NCBI RefSeq assembly: GCF_038066715.1
Contig: NZ_JBBUKT010000012.1
Coordinates: 62,001-126,000 of the forward strand
Direction: 5' to 3'
DNA length: 64,000 nt
DNA from: Luteolibacter sp. Y139
Lineage (GTDB): Bacteria > Verrucomicrobiota > Verrucomicrobiia > Verrucomicrobiales > Akkermansiaceae
Each line of letters begins with the position of its first letter. Positions within the stretch are counted from its first letter, which is position 1. The notes beneath the pieces are model-generated. The model was not told the origin of the DNA. It worked only from the letters and a program-made list of their open reading frames with translations, and did no database searches. This document shows positions 25,729 through 35,492 of the stretch, piece by piece. Position numbers and translations under genes: made by a program.

Positions 25729-28700
25729 TCACGGGTTCAGCGTGATCCTGTAGAACGCCTTGCCGACCGGCGGCGAGGGATCCGTGTAGGAGGTACTGGT
25801 GGCTGGCGAAGCCGCGGCAGGCCACGCGGCTTGCGCCTGCGACCAGGAGCCGCCGCCCAGCGTGGTGCTACGCTCGATCTTGAACGTCACACCCGCCTGG
25901 CTCGGCCACTGGATGGCGCCACCGCTGCGTGTCGCGATGAACATCGAGCCGCCTTTGTTCGGGATCAGCCCGAGACGGAACTCGGTCAGATTGTCCGTGC
26001 CGTCGTTGTCGAAGTCTCCCGTGGCGATCTGGCCAAGGCCACCGAAGTAGGTGGTTTCCCACGAATCCGTCATGCCATCGCCGTCGCTGTCCGTTCCAGC
26101 ATTGACCGGGTTGGTCAGGTTCTGGGCGGTCGCATCGACGTAGAGATTGTCGACCATGATGCTGTCGGTGTCGAAGTCGAGGAACAGGACCTGGATCAAC
26201 GGGTTGGCCGCCACTCCATTGCGGAAGGAACAGACCTGCGCGTCATTGAGCAGCACCTGGCCGGTCGCATTGGACGGGCTTTCGACCCACACCTTCACCG
26301 TGTCCGCATTGTTATCGGCGACCAGCCACACATTGAACCAAGTACCCATCGCATGGGTGTAAGGCGAAGTGTAGCTGGCACCGCCATTGCGCACGGTCAT
26401 GTTGCCATTGATATAGCCGGCCTGCGCTTCGTTATCACCGGTGCCGGTGCCGGTCGTGTCGCTCAAGCTGAAGGAGTGATCCAGCAGCGTGACGTCAGAG
26501 CCCGGCATGTACACCTGCATGAAAAGGGTGCCGGTGTTGCCATTGAGGATCTGGCGCGCCTGGTAGGTCAGTGATTTCCGCATCGCGCCATTGACCCAGT
26601 GGCCCGCCTGGCCGGTGCCGTTGGGCCGCGCAACGACGACGTTGGCAGCGTCCACCAGCCAGCCATTGATCCCGTTGAAGGTCTGGCCGATGGTCATGCC
26701 CGCACCTTCGAAGTCCTCGATCTTCTCAAACCCGGCGGTCTGCGTCGGGAAGACCGCGGCATTGGTCGGATTGCCGGCGTGATCCAGCTCATACTTGTCG
26801 GTGAAGGTGTCACCGTCGGTATCGGCGAGCACGGGACTGGTGCCGTACTGATTGACCTCCGCGCCATCGGTGAGTCCGTCGCCATCGGTATCCTGAACGA
26901 GCGGATTGCTGGTGGCGGTGACTTCCGCTCCGTCCGTAAGTCCGTCGCCGTCGGTATCGCGATTGATCGGGCTGGTGCCGTTGAGGAATTCATTCTCGTT
27001 GGTCACTCCGTCACCCACCGGACTGCCGGGGTCGAGGTCGCTCGCTCCGGTCTGGCCGGTGATACCGTAGAAGGTCTTCCAGGAGTCCGGCACGCTATCG
27101 GCGGTGGAGCTGTAGAAGCTGAGCTTGGAGGTCGGCACGTTGCCGTGGTCCTCTTCCACGGAATTCGTGTCGAAGTCGCCGTCAGGATCGCCCGTGGCGA
27201 TCTGGTCGAGGTTGCCGAAGTTGGCGAGTTCCCAGTCATCAGCCAGGGTATCGCCATCCACGTCGCCGGGTATGGAAGCCGCCACGGTCGGATTGCTGCC
27301 ACCCGCTTGCTCGGCTTCGTTGGTCGCGGAGTCGCCATCCGGATTGCCGCTGGCAGTCTGGGTGAGATTGCCGAAGTAGGCGGTTTCCCATGCGTCATAG
27401 AGACCGTCGCCATCGGAGTCTGCGAGTGATGGATTTTCGGGGCCCGCGGCGTGAAGCGTCTGCCGTGCGCCCGATGTCATGGAGCCGTCCCAAATACGAA
27501 CCTCATCGTAGGTCGCACTCGCATTGTTGTCCCCGAAAGGCGAGCGACCCAAAGCGTTGATCACATCATTCAAGCTGCTCAGCGTGTTCGTCGTGGTGAA
27601 GCTGCCCTTCTGCGGACCGAGCAGTCCCGTGGCGGAGGGTTTCGAATACCACGTAACCGTGGTGCCGGTGGTCAGCGCGCCACCGCTGTTCACCGCCGGG
27701 ATGATGCTCATCACGACGTGATACTTGGTGCCGAGGGTGTAAGGCGCGTTGGTGTTGTCCAGCGTCCCGGTCGTAGCATCGACCCACTGCACGCGGTCCT
27801 GGGTCAGCGTGGTCGTCTGCGTCCATGACATGTAGAGACTCTCGGTGGTCGATGAGTGGAAGTCCCAGATGCGGCTCCAATTTTGTGCCGCATTTTGGGT
27901 AGCCCACACCTCGATCGTCACCGGCGTCTTCTTGCCACCGATGAGATTGGTACCGAGCTTGACCCAGTCGGTGGTCGCCTTGACCCCGCCGGCAAGCGTC
28001 ACGCTCGTCGCGGAAAGCGTGTTCGAAAGGCCGAGGTTCGCAGGCGTATCGTTCTGGATCGTCGCGGGCGAGGTACCCACCGAATCATTGAGGTTGCCAT
28101 TGAAGCTCCAGCGATGCGTCAGCTTCGGCACCGAGGGCGTCCATGCGGCATCGACCGGACTGGAGCCGGCCTGCATCTCGGCGAGGTTGTTGAAGCCATC
28201 GCCATCAGGATTGCCCGTGGCCGTCTGGGCAAGGCTGCCGGAGAAGTAGAGCTTCTCCCAACCATCGTTCAGTGTGTCGGCGTCCGAGTCGGGCCATGAG
28301 GCGGCATCATTCGGTCCGGTGGCGGCCGTTTCCTCAGCTTCGTTGTTGTTGAAGTCGCCGTCGGGATCGCCGGAGCCATCCTGTGCGGTGATGCTGCTGA
28401 AGTTGTCGATTTCCCAAGTATCGGCCAGGCCGTCGCCATCCAAGTCCGTTGGGGTGGAGTTGATATTGGTCGGATTGGATCCCGCTGCGACTTCGGCGGC
28501 ATTCGAAACGCCATCGCCATCGGAATCGGCGGCACCCGTGGTGACAGCAAGCTCACCCGTAGTGGGGTTGTCGTCATTGTTGCCGAAATACTGGTCTTCG
28601 GCGAAGTCGCTCAGGCCATCGCCGTCGCTGTCAGCGTCCTGGACACTCAGGATCACCTTGTCCCAGCCCGGCCAGTTGCCGGTGCTCACATTGCGAATGC

Positions 28701-30315
28701 CGACACCGATCGAACGGCCGATCGCGGGGCTGCCGGCCGGCACCTTGAAGAGGATCTCATAGCTGCCATTCGAGGTTCCTGTCCTGGCGGTGCTGGTGGG
28801 GATCTGGACAAAGCCGGCACCGAGATCCGTGCCATCGTAAATCAGATAGGTATCCCCGGTCGCGTAGCCATTCACGCGGTCATAGGTGAGGCGGATGATA
28901 TCGTTTGCCTTCGGCTTGTAGGTCGACATGTTCTTCGCGCCATTGCCGCCTTGGCAGAAGCCCTTCATGGTCCCCTGGGTGGCAAGCGTGGCCTCCACGC
29001 CGCTGTCGGTGGAAATCGTCGTTTGCTCGGTCCACGTGGCCCAGGCATCGATATCGTCCACTCCGGCACTGCCGTCCCAACCGAGCTTGAAGTTGGTGAT
29101 CTTCACGGCGCCATCGCGGTACTCGAAGCTGCCGTTGCGCTTCACCAGGCCGATCAGCTCGTGCACCTTCGGTGTGCTGCTGTTGTTGTTCGGATTGGAG
29201 GGATAGGTGATCTCCGTTTTGTCCGCCCAGCCATCATTGTCGCTGTCCGCCAGGTTCGGATCCGTGGCTTGATTGGAGAAAGCGGTGTTGAGGGTGCCAT
29301 TGATCTCCTGGGAGTCGGTCAGGCCGTCGCCGTCCGTGTCGGCGAGTTTCGGATTGGTCGGCAGGTTCCCGAAGGCGACGTTGAGGGCACCGCTGACTTC
29401 CGTCCCGTCATTGATCGTGTCGCCGTCGGTATCGGCGAGCGTGGGGTTGGTGCCGCGGGTTTCTTCTTCCTCGTTGCTGAGGCCGTCATTGTCGCCATTG
29501 GTCACACCGTCGGTGCCATTCTGGGTGGCGATGCTACTGAAATAGAAGAGCTCCCACTTGTCCTCGAGGCCGTCACCGTCTGCATCCGGATTGGTGGTTA
29601 CGGTGGGATTGGTTAGATTCGCGATCGGAGTCGGATCGACGTAGATGTCGTCCATCAGGATATTCGAGGTCGTCGAATTCGAGAGGATCGCGAATGAGGC
29701 CAGCGGATTGGCGGCGACTCCATTGCGGAAGTTCCACGTGCCGTCGGACGAGACCAGTTCGGTACGGGTATTGTACGTCGGATCGCCATCGCGCTGCACG
29801 TAGATCCGGAACGTGTCGGTGGTGGTATTGATGACGCACCAGAAGTTGTACCACACGCCGGTGGTCATGGTGAACAAGGAGCGCGTCGTCGCGCCATCGC
29901 GCGCTTGGAAGGTCGTGCCGGACGGGCTGGCATTCTGAACCTCATAAGTCGCGAAATCGGTGAGCGATGGCGGGCTCACGTCGGAAAGGCCGAAGGAGAT
30001 GTTGTTGGAGGTTCCTTCAAGACGCAGGCGATAGAACAAGGTGCCTTCCGCCGCATCGGGAATCGCCGTCGGCAGGATCTTGTAGGCGTCATTGGTGCCA
30101 AGGTGCTTGAGCACCTTGTTCGCCGCATTGGAAGGATCGGCGATGACCGTGGAGGTGGTGGTGTCACCGGCGGTCACGACCCATCCGTTTTGTCCTCCGA
30201 TGGCGCCATTGGTGAGCGCATTGAAGGTTTCCACCGCGGAGAAGGCGGCGTGGGCTTGCCAGGTCGTGCCGAGCAACATCACGGCCGGCAGAACCGGCCT
30301 GATCGAGGTTTTCAT
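25729..30315 (-). CDS. Giant modular exported protein with TSP3 repeats and a LamG-like domain
   Basis: A 1528-residue paralogue of the preceding giant protein. It has a signal peptide to about residue 23 (MLLGTTWQAHA), a jelly-roll-like domain (25-235, IGGQNGW), Ca-binding DxDxDGxxD repeats (238-385), a carbohydrate-binding-like module (388-558, LIGLVKRNGSFEY), more Ca repeats, and a LamG/concanavalin-like domain (730-950, LTHRWSFNGNLNDSVG). Further Ca repeats follow (950-1180), then a second jelly-roll domain (1195-1400) and the shared C-terminal module ending FYRITLNP. Insertion of the LamG block is the main difference from its neighbour. ATG 30315 begins the signal peptide; upstream residues to 30426 are not expected to be translated. 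Confidence 0.85.
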   Translation of the reverse strand: MKTSIRPVLPAVMLLGTTWQAHAAFSAVETFNALTNGAIGGQNGWVVTAGDTTTSTVIADPSNAANKVLKHLGTNDAYKILPTAIPDAAEGTLFYRLRLEGTSNNISFGLSDVSPPSLTDFATYEVQNASPSGTTFQARDGATTRSLFTMTTGVWYNFWCVINTTTDTFRIYVQRDGDPTYNTRTELVSSDGTWNFRNGVAANPLASFAILSNSTTSNILMDDIYVDPTPIANLTNPTVTTNPDADGDGLEDKWELFYFSSIATQNGTDGVTNGDNDGLSNEEEETRGTNPTLADTDGDTINDGTEVSGALNVAFGNLPTNPKLADTDGDGLTDSQEINGTLNTAFSNQATDPNLADSDNDGWADKTEITYPSNPNNNSSTPKVHELIGLVKRNGSFEYRDGAVKITNFKLGWDGSAGVDDIDAWATWTEQTTISTDSGVEATLATQGTMKGFCQGGNGAKNMSTYKPKANDIIRLTYDRVNGYATGDTYLIYDGTDLGAGFVQIPTSTARTGTSNGSYEILFKVPAGSPAIGRSIGVGIRNVSTGNWPGWDKVILSVQDADSDGDGLSDFAEDQYFGNNDDNPTTGELAVTTGAADSDGDGVSNAAEVAAGSNPTNINSTPTDLDGDGLADTWEIDNFSSITAQDGSGDPDGDFNNNEAEETAATGPNDAASWPDSDADTLNDGWEKLYFSGSLAQTATGNPDGDGFNNLAEMQAGSSPVDAAWTPSVPKLTHRWSFNGNLNDSVGTSPATIQNDTPANLGLSNTLSATSVTLAGGVKATTDWVKLGTNLIGGKKTPVTIEVWATQNAAQNWSRIWDFHSSTTESLYMSWTQTTTLTQDRVQWVDATTGTLDNTNAPYTLGTKYHVVMSIIPAVNSGGALTTGTTVTWYSKPSATGLLGPQKGSFTTTNTLSSLNDVINALGRSPFGDNNASATYDEVRIWDGSMTSGARQTLHAAGPENPSLADSDGDGLYDAWETAYFGNLTQTASGNPDGDSATNEAEQAGGSNPTVAASIPGDVDGDTLADDWELANFGNLDQIATGDPDGDFDTNSVEEDHGNVPTSKLSFYSSTADSVPDSWKTFYGITGQTGASDLDPGSPVGDGVTNENEFLNGTSPINRDTDGDGLTDGAEVTATSNPLVQDTDGDGLTDGAEVNQYGTSPVLADTDGDTFTDKYELDHAGNPTNAAVFPTQTAGFEKIEDFEGAGMTIGQTFNGINGWLVDAANVVVARPNGTGQAGHWVNGAMRKSLTYQARQILNGNTGTLFMQVYMPGSDVTLLDHSFSLSDTTGTGTGDNEAQAGYINGNMTVRNGGASYTSPYTHAMGTWFNVWLVADNNADTVKVWVESPSNATGQVLLNDAQVCSFRNGVAANPLIQVLFLDFDTDSIMVDNLYVDATAQNLTNPVNAGTDSDGDGMTDSWETTYFGGLGQIATGDFDNDGTDNLTEFRLGLIPNKGGSMFIATRSGGAIQWPSQAGVTFKIERSTTLGGGSWSQAQAAWPAAASPATSTSYTDPSPPVGKAFYRITLNP
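25734..26090 (-). repeat. C-terminal module repeat, copy 2
   Basis: Nearly the same DNA as 21905-22250. It encodes the EFRLGLIPNKGGSMF, GAIQWPS, VTFKIERSTTLG and PPVGKAFYRITLNP segments of the C-terminal module. Confidence 0.8.
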
Positions 30316-30475
30316 GGGTTTGTTTCGGGAGGCGAATCCACACGCTTCGCAGAAGGTCCGGCGTGATGGCTTCGCGGTTTGGGTTTGCGAGCCGGGGACG
30401 GCCGGAACGCTGCCATGACGCAGCACTCCGGCTTTTCCCTTCTGTCATACAGATCCCTGAACCGCAGCGAATCCA

Positions 30476-30513
30476 CACCCCCCCAATCGGGGGGAAATCG
30501 GCAAACCCCCCGG
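30476..30513. promoter_or_regulatory. C-run/G-run palindrome (box B) with an extra C-run arm
   Basis: Seven C, AATC, then six G form an inverted repeat about 160-180 bases upstream of the start at 30315. A further six-C arm at 30506-30511 can pair with the same G-run, so two mutually exclusive hairpins are possible. The box also follows the terminator of the gene at 30591 on the minus strand by only a few bases. Confidence 0.5.
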
Positions 30514-30518
30514 CACGA

Positions 30519-30552
30519 AAAACCGGGAACCGCTTTCGCAGTTCCCGGTTTT
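30519..30552 (-). terminator. Conserved hairpin terminator of the third giant surface gene
   Basis: AAAACCGGGAAC and GTTCCCGGTTTT form a perfect 12-bp stem with loop CGCTTTCGCA, 38 bases after the stop on the minus strand, followed there by GTTTTTCG. This is the best-formed copy of the family and could work in both directions. Confidence 0.88.
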
Positions 30553-30590
30553 GAACCCTTAACTAACCCTGAAATTGGAACGCCGCTTCA

Positions 30591-33500
30591 TCACGGCTGG
30601 GTCACCCGCAAGCGGACGAAGTCCCTGACAAGCGGTCCCGGGAAGGTGTACGAGATCGCCGAGCCGCTGTTCACCGTCGGCGCGATCACGCTCCAGGCAT
30701 CGGCACCGCCGACATCGGAGGACTCCTCGATGGCGTAGCTCACGTCGCCATTGCTCACCGCGAGGGCGCGTTTTGCGAAGGTGACCGTGAGACCGCTCAT
30801 GCTGCCGACGCTGCCATTGGCCGCTGCGGGATTGAGGCCGTCCACGGCGTACTCGACCAGATTGCTGATGCCGTCATGGTCCGGATCGTCGGTGGGATCC
30901 TGATCGGCAACGGCGAGACCGAAGCCACTGATCCACCCCCCGAAGCCCGGCTGGGCCACATTGAGCGTGCCGGTGATCTCGTCGAACCGATAGTTGCCCA
31001 GGGACCATGACCGCGTTCCGGCAGCCCCGCCACTTGAGGTGAAGCCGGCGACGTTGAAGGTCGCGCCGTAGGTCTTGGTGCCGCTATTGGCCACGAGCGC
31101 CCAGCTATGGCCGATGGTCGTGCTGGCTCCGCTCAGGTCGATATTGAGCGTGCCATTGAGAGTCACTGCACCGGTTCCAGTGATGGAGTTCGTAGTGCCA
31201 TTCGTGGTGGGCACGAACTTCATGGAGCCGGTGTCGGTGAGCGTGAACGGACCGTTTGCCGTCAGGTTACCCGTCCACGTGCTGTTGCTGGCGAAGCTCA
31301 AGGTGCCGCCGCTGGCGGTCAGTCCGCCGCTGCCCGAGATCGGGCCGCTCAACGTGAGTGGACCATTCGATCCCGTGTAAGTGGACGCCGAGCGGATGGT
31401 GACATTGCCCGCCACGGTGATGAGGGCATTTCCACCGGCTTGGTTGAGGTTGCCGCCGTCCAGCATGAGCTTGTTGAAGGCGACCGTGTGCGCGCCCGTG
31501 GACTTGAAGTTCACCCTGCCGCCGGTGGCGACCACGAGACGGTTGCCTGGGAAGGTGATGGTGGTGTTGGCCGGCGTGCTGTCCGGAGTGCGGAAGCTAT
31601 CCACGGCGACGTAGTAGTTCATGCCGGCGAGCGGTCCGAAGCCATCGCTCCAGTGCCCGACATTGCCATTGAACGAGGTGGTCGCTCCATTGCCATCACC
31701 CGCGGTGAGGCGCGCGCCATCGGCAAAGCCATCGCCATTGTTGTCGATGAAGCTGCCGCTCGACTTCATGTCGGTGGAATCCACGACCAGCTCCTGCTTG
31801 TTGCTGGCGCCATCGCCGTCGAAGTCGGTGAAGGGCGCCTGCACCAGATCGGAGGGCTCCACGATGCCGTCATTGTCGCCGAAGGTGGCGTCCTCGAAGG
31901 TAAGGTCATCCCAGCCATCGCCATCGGTATCGAACGCCGTGGCGGTGGTGAGGTCGGAGGGCTCGATGATGCCATCGTGGTCACCGAAGGTCATGTCTTC
32001 CCAGCCGTCATTGAGACCGTCGAAATCGGTATCAGGCCAGCTCGATGGATTGACCGGATTGCTGCCGTAGGTGAACTCCATCAGGTTGGTCACCTGGTCG
32101 CCGTCATAGTCGGAGCCTGGCAAGACCTCGTTAATGTTGGTGATTCCGTCGCTTGGGTTTGCATTGATGATCTGCTGCTCCCAGGAATCGGCCATGCCAT
32201 CCAGATCGGTGTCAGGGTCCGTCACTCGGAACAAGCCGGTGGATTCGCTGAACTGGTACCACACCGAACCGGCAGTCTTGGTCCAGAGGCGGCTGCCCGC
32301 GACACCGGCATCCGCGGTGAAGCCCGGGATAGTGAAGTTCGCCCCGTAGCTCTCGGTCAAGGTGCCGGGCTCCAGGATGGACCACGTTTCATTCAGCGTG
32401 GTGCCAGTGAGACTCGTGTCGATATTGAACGGACCATTCAAAGTAACGGTGCCGGTGCCGCCAATACCGATCGGCGTGGTGGTATCGCCGTGCACCGGCT
32501 TGATGTTCACGCTGCCGGTGGTGCCATTGCCGACCACGAGCTTTCCAGTGACGGCATAGCGACCGGTGAAGCTGTTCGTGGCGGTGAGCGTCACGTTGTT
32601 GCCGCCCGTGATATTGAGAATGCCGGACCCACTGATCGGGGCATTGACGATCATCGGCCCGTTGTTGCCGGACAGGGTGGAGCCGGTGTTGCGAACGGAG
32701 ATTGCGCCATTGAGATTGACGGTGGTGCCATTCGGCGTAACCGCCTGATTCACCAGACCACCGGAGAGGACCAGATTTGAAATGGTCAACGTGCCGTTGT
32801 TCTTCCAAGCCAACTGTCCACCAGTCGCCACGAGCAGGCGGTCGCCGGGGAAAGTGAAGTCGGCAACAGTGTCACGGGTTCTCAGCCCGCTGACCGCGAC
32901 TACATACTTCTGTCCGGCTACGGTAGCGGCTTCATTGTCCCAATTGATGCCATCGATGAAGGAGGTGGTGGTGGCGCTGTTCACATCGCCTGCGCGCAGG
33001 TAGTGACCATCGCCGAGGCCGTCGCCATCGAGGTCCGGGAAATCGGCGGCATTGTGGGGATCGGTGAACGAGAGGGATTCCTGATAGTTGAAGGCGCCGT
33101 CACCATCCGGATCGCCGCCGGCATTCGCCGGGGTCAGGTCGGAAGGCTCGATGGTACCGTTGTTGTTCCCGAAGAAGGTGTCCTCATAGGCGTCGGAGAG
33201 GTAGTCGCCATCATTGTCGCTGCTCGTGGCGCGGGTGAGGTTCCCGAAGGTGAAGATCTCCCAGCCATCATTGAGGCCATCGAAGTCGGTGTCCGGCCAA
33301 CTGGTGTTGTCGTTCGGGTTGGTGTGAGCGACAGCTTCCTGGGCGTTGGTGTTGTGGTCGCCATCCGGGTCCGCGTTCTTGTCGTTCTGTACGGTCAAGT
33401 CGGAGGGTTCCACGAGCCCATTGTTGTTCCCGTAGTACTGGTCCTCCCAGAGGTCGTCCAGGCCATCGCCGTCATTGTCGAGCGCCGTGGCGGTGGTGAG

Positions 33501-35237
33501 GTCGGACGGCTCGATGATGCCATCGTGGTCGCCGAAGGTGGCGTCTTCCCAACCGTCATTGAGGCCGTCGAAATCGGTATCAGGCCACTCGTTCGGATTG
33601 GTCGGGCTCGTGCCGTAGGTGTACTCCATCAGGTTGGTCGCCTGGTCGCCATCGTAGTCGGAACCGGGAAGCACTTGAGCGATCGTGGTGATGCCATCGC
33701 TCGGATTGGCATTCACGATCTGAAGCTCCCACGAGTCCTCCATCCCGTCCGCGTCGCTGTCGAGGCTGACCAGCTTGCTATTCGCCGTGGTGAACTTCCA
33801 ACCGGAGCCGCGCCATTCACCGGGCGTTACTTCCGTCCAACCGGTCACGGTGAAGTTCGTGGTATAGGTCGGTGTCACGCCGCTCACCAAGGTGTAGCCC
33901 GAGGGATTCGGCGAGGTGACCCCGCTGATATCGATGGTGAAGTCGCCATCAAGGGTGACCGCGCCCGTGCCTTGGAGCTTGTTGCTTGTCGAATTGCCAA
34001 CGACGAACTTGAGGCCTGCATTGTCGGCGAGGACCAGGCTGCCTGCATTGAGAGTGGTACTGCCGGTGTAGGTATTGACGCCGGAAAGCGTCAGAATACC
34101 CGCACTGTTCTTGGTCAAGCCGCCGTCCGCGGTGCTGCCCAGTCCGCTGTCGTGAAGCAGGGGCTGACCGATCGTGAGGTCGAAGCTGTTCGTGTCGATG
34201 ATTGCGCCTCCGGCCTTCACGTTCGCGGCGGTCAGGCCGGTCATGAAGGCGGTGGTGGCGACAGTCGGTTTCAGGCTGCCGCCGTTGAAATTGAAGGTGC
34301 CGGTGCCTGCTCCCTTGAAGACCTTCAGGGTGGTCAAGGTGCCACCGTTCAGATTGACCGTGCCGATACCTCCAGAGACGGTGCCGATCTTGACGCCAGA
34401 CTGGGCATCGGTGGTGTTTGCATTCGAGCTGGTGACCGTTGCTCCGGAGCCGATGTTGAGCGTGCCTGTCGCACCGCTGACGTTGCCAAGCGAGATCGAA
34501 CCATTGGTATTGGTGGCACCGGTACTAGTGGTGCTGAGAATGCCGCCGCTGTTGACGTTCGCGATCACCTCGCCACCGGCGTTGCCAATGACAATGCCCG
34601 CAGTATCGCTGGCGACCGAACGGGTGATGGTGCCCGCGACGTTGATGTTCGCCGTTCCCCCAGTGACGCCTGCGAAGACCGTGTCGCGATTCGCTCCCGC
34701 GCTCTTGTCGATCTTCGCGCCGGCAGCGACGTTGAGCACCGCACCATTGTCCAGGCCGACGCGGCTGCCGAAGCCCGTGGCGGACAGGTTCACCGTCACG
34801 TTGTTGCCAAGCGTGGCGGTCTTGCCCGCAGCCACCCAGATGCCGGTATTGGCGGCAGTGGCGACGCCGCCGGTGGAATTGTTGATGGTGGCGGTGAGGA
34901 TGGTCGGAGCTGCCGCACTGATCGTGTAGCCGCTGTTGTTGAAATTGACGTTCACCGTCGAGAGCGCGGCATCCAGTGTAACCGCATAGGTGCCATCGGC
35001 TCCTCCGAACACGGCGGTATTGGCCGCAGCCCAGATGACGTTGGTTCCGGCGTTATTCCACACCACGTTTCCCGCGGTGGTATTCCAGTTGCCGTTGCCG
35101 GGATCGATGGTTGCCGCGTTGGTGGTATTGCCCGGATCCCAAGTGAAGTTCGCGGCGTGGGCGACGGTCAGGGTGAGCGCCACGACGACAGGGGCTACAA
35201 GGCCAGCGAGGAAGGGATTGGTGCGAGTGGGTTTCAT
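30591..35237 (-). CDS. Giant exported protein with autotransporter-associated beta-strand repeats and TSP3 repeats
   Basis: A 1548-residue exported protein with signal peptide MKPTRTNPFLAGLVAPVVVA to about residue 28. Three beta-helix-like blocks (about 40-480, 745-1000 and 1165-1410) hold repeats such as LTLSGVNTYTGSTTL and VTLTATNSFTGRY, the passenger-associated repeat of autotransporters. Between them lie Ca-binding blocks of the DTDFDGLNDGWE kind (490-740, 1007-1160). The C-terminus (LVEYAVDGLNP to VRLRVTQP) is a verrucomicrobial variant of the shared C-terminal module. There is no autotransporter beta-barrel at the end. It is probably an elongated surface or secreted protein. Confidence 0.82.
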   Translation of the reverse strand: MKPTRTNPFLAGLVAPVVVALTLTVAHAANFTWDPGNTTNAATIDPGNGNWNTTAGNVVWNNAGTNVIWAAANTAVFGGADGTYAVTLDAALSTVNVNFNNSGYTISAAAPTILTATINNSTGGVATAANTGIWVAAGKTATLGNNVTVNLSATGFGSRVGLDNGAVLNVAAGAKIDKSAGANRDTVFAGVTGGTANINVAGTITRSVASDTAGIVIGNAGGEVIANVNSGGILSTTSTGATNTNGSISLGNVSGATGTLNIGSGATVTSSNANTTDAQSGVKIGTVSGGIGTVNLNGGTLTTLKVFKGAGTGTFNFNGGSLKPTVATTAFMTGLTAANVKAGGAIIDTNSFDLTIGQPLLHDSGLGSTADGGLTKNSAGILTLSGVNTYTGSTTLNAGSLVLADNAGLKFVVGNSTSNKLQGTGAVTLDGDFTIDISGVTSPNPSGYTLVSGVTPTYTTNFTVTGWTEVTPGEWRGSGWKFTTANSKLVSLDSDADGMEDSWELQIVNANPSDGITTIAQVLPGSDYDGDQATNLMEYTYGTSPTNPNEWPDTDFDGLNDGWEDATFGDHDGIIEPSDLTTATALDNDGDGLDDLWEDQYYGNNNGLVEPSDLTVQNDKNADPDGDHNTNAQEAVAHTNPNDNTSWPDTDFDGLNDGWEIFTFGNLTRATSSDNDGDYLSDAYEDTFFGNNNGTIEPSDLTPANAGGDPDGDGAFNYQESLSFTDPHNAADFPDLDGDGLGDGHYLRAGDVNSATTTSFIDGINWDNEAATVAGQKYVVAVSGLRTRDTVADFTFPGDRLLVATGGQLAWKNNGTLTISNLVLSGGLVNQAVTPNGTTVNLNGAISVRNTGSTLSGNNGPMIVNAPISGSGILNITGGNNVTLTATNSFTGRYAVTGKLVVGNGTTGSVNIKPVHGDTTTPIGIGGTGTVTLNGPFNIDTSLTGTTLNETWSILEPGTLTESYGANFTIPGFTADAGVAGSRLWTKTAGSVWYQFSESTGLFRVTDPDTDLDGMADSWEQQIINANPSDGITNINEVLPGSDYDGDQVTNLMEFTYGSNPVNPSSWPDTDFDGLNDGWEDMTFGDHDGIIEPSDLTTATAFDTDGDGWDDLTFEDATFGDNDGIVEPSDLVQAPFTDFDGDGASNKQELVVDSTDMKSSGSFIDNNGDGFADGARLTAGDGNGATTSFNGNVGHWSDGFGPLAGMNYYVAVDSFRTPDSTPANTTITFPGNRLVVATGGRVNFKSTGAHTVAFNKLMLDGGNLNQAGGNALITVAGNVTIRSASTYTGSNGPLTLSGPISGSGGLTASGGTLSFASNSTWTGNLTANGPFTLTDTGSMKFVPTTNGTTNSITGTGAVTLNGTLNIDLSGASTTIGHSWALVANSGTKTYGATFNVAGFTSSGGAAGTRSWSLGNYRFDEITGTLNVAQPGFGGWISGFGLAVADQDPTDDPDHDGISNLVEYAVDGLNPAAANGSVGSMSGLTVTFAKRALAVSNGDVSYAIEESSDVGGADAWSVIAPTVNSGSAISYTFPGPLVRDFVRLRVTQP

Positions 35238-35390
35238 GAATGCTCTTCAGGTTCTCAATGAACGGCCAAGAGGCAGCCGGTCGATACGGGAGAGGAAGCG
35301 GTTGCCGTTAGGCAGGGTTTCACGGAGCCCGATGGAATTGGAACGGGCGGTTCCGATGCTCGCAAATGAACGTCGGTGCTTCGGAGAAAT

Positions 35391-35413
35391 CACCCCCCCA
35401 TGAGGGGGGAATT
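35391..35413. promoter_or_regulatory. C-run/G-run palindrome (box C)
   Basis: Seven C, ATGA, then six G and AATT, about 155-175 bases upstream of the start at 35237. It shares the C-run/ATGA/G-run layout with box E and the G6-AATT right edge with box D. Confidence 0.55.
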
Positions 35414-35466
35414 CCCGCTGCCACAAGCGTTTCAGCTCGTTTCAAATGTACGCGCCTGTTCCGGGC

Positions 35467-35485
35467 AACGATCTGTTAGATCGTT
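35467..35485 (-). terminator. Hairpin just after the moxR-type operon
   Basis: AACGATC and GATCGTT form a 7-bp stem around TGTTA, starting 7 bases after the last stop of the operon on the minus strand. There is no T-run on that strand; the T-run lies on the plus-strand side. Termination is therefore possible but not certain. Confidence 0.4.
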
Positions 35486-35492
35486 TTCTTTC

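Noticed and set aside
33003-35261. A 752-codon open frame antisense to the giant gene at 30591
   Set aside because: It lies wholly opposite a gene with signal peptide and recognisable repeats. Its composition (Arg, Gly, Asp, Ile, Val rich) follows from the reverse complement of a GC-rich repeat gene. Other long antisense frames (12420-13262, 13789-15024, 22946-24082, 31107-32780, 52747-54420) were rejected for the same reason.
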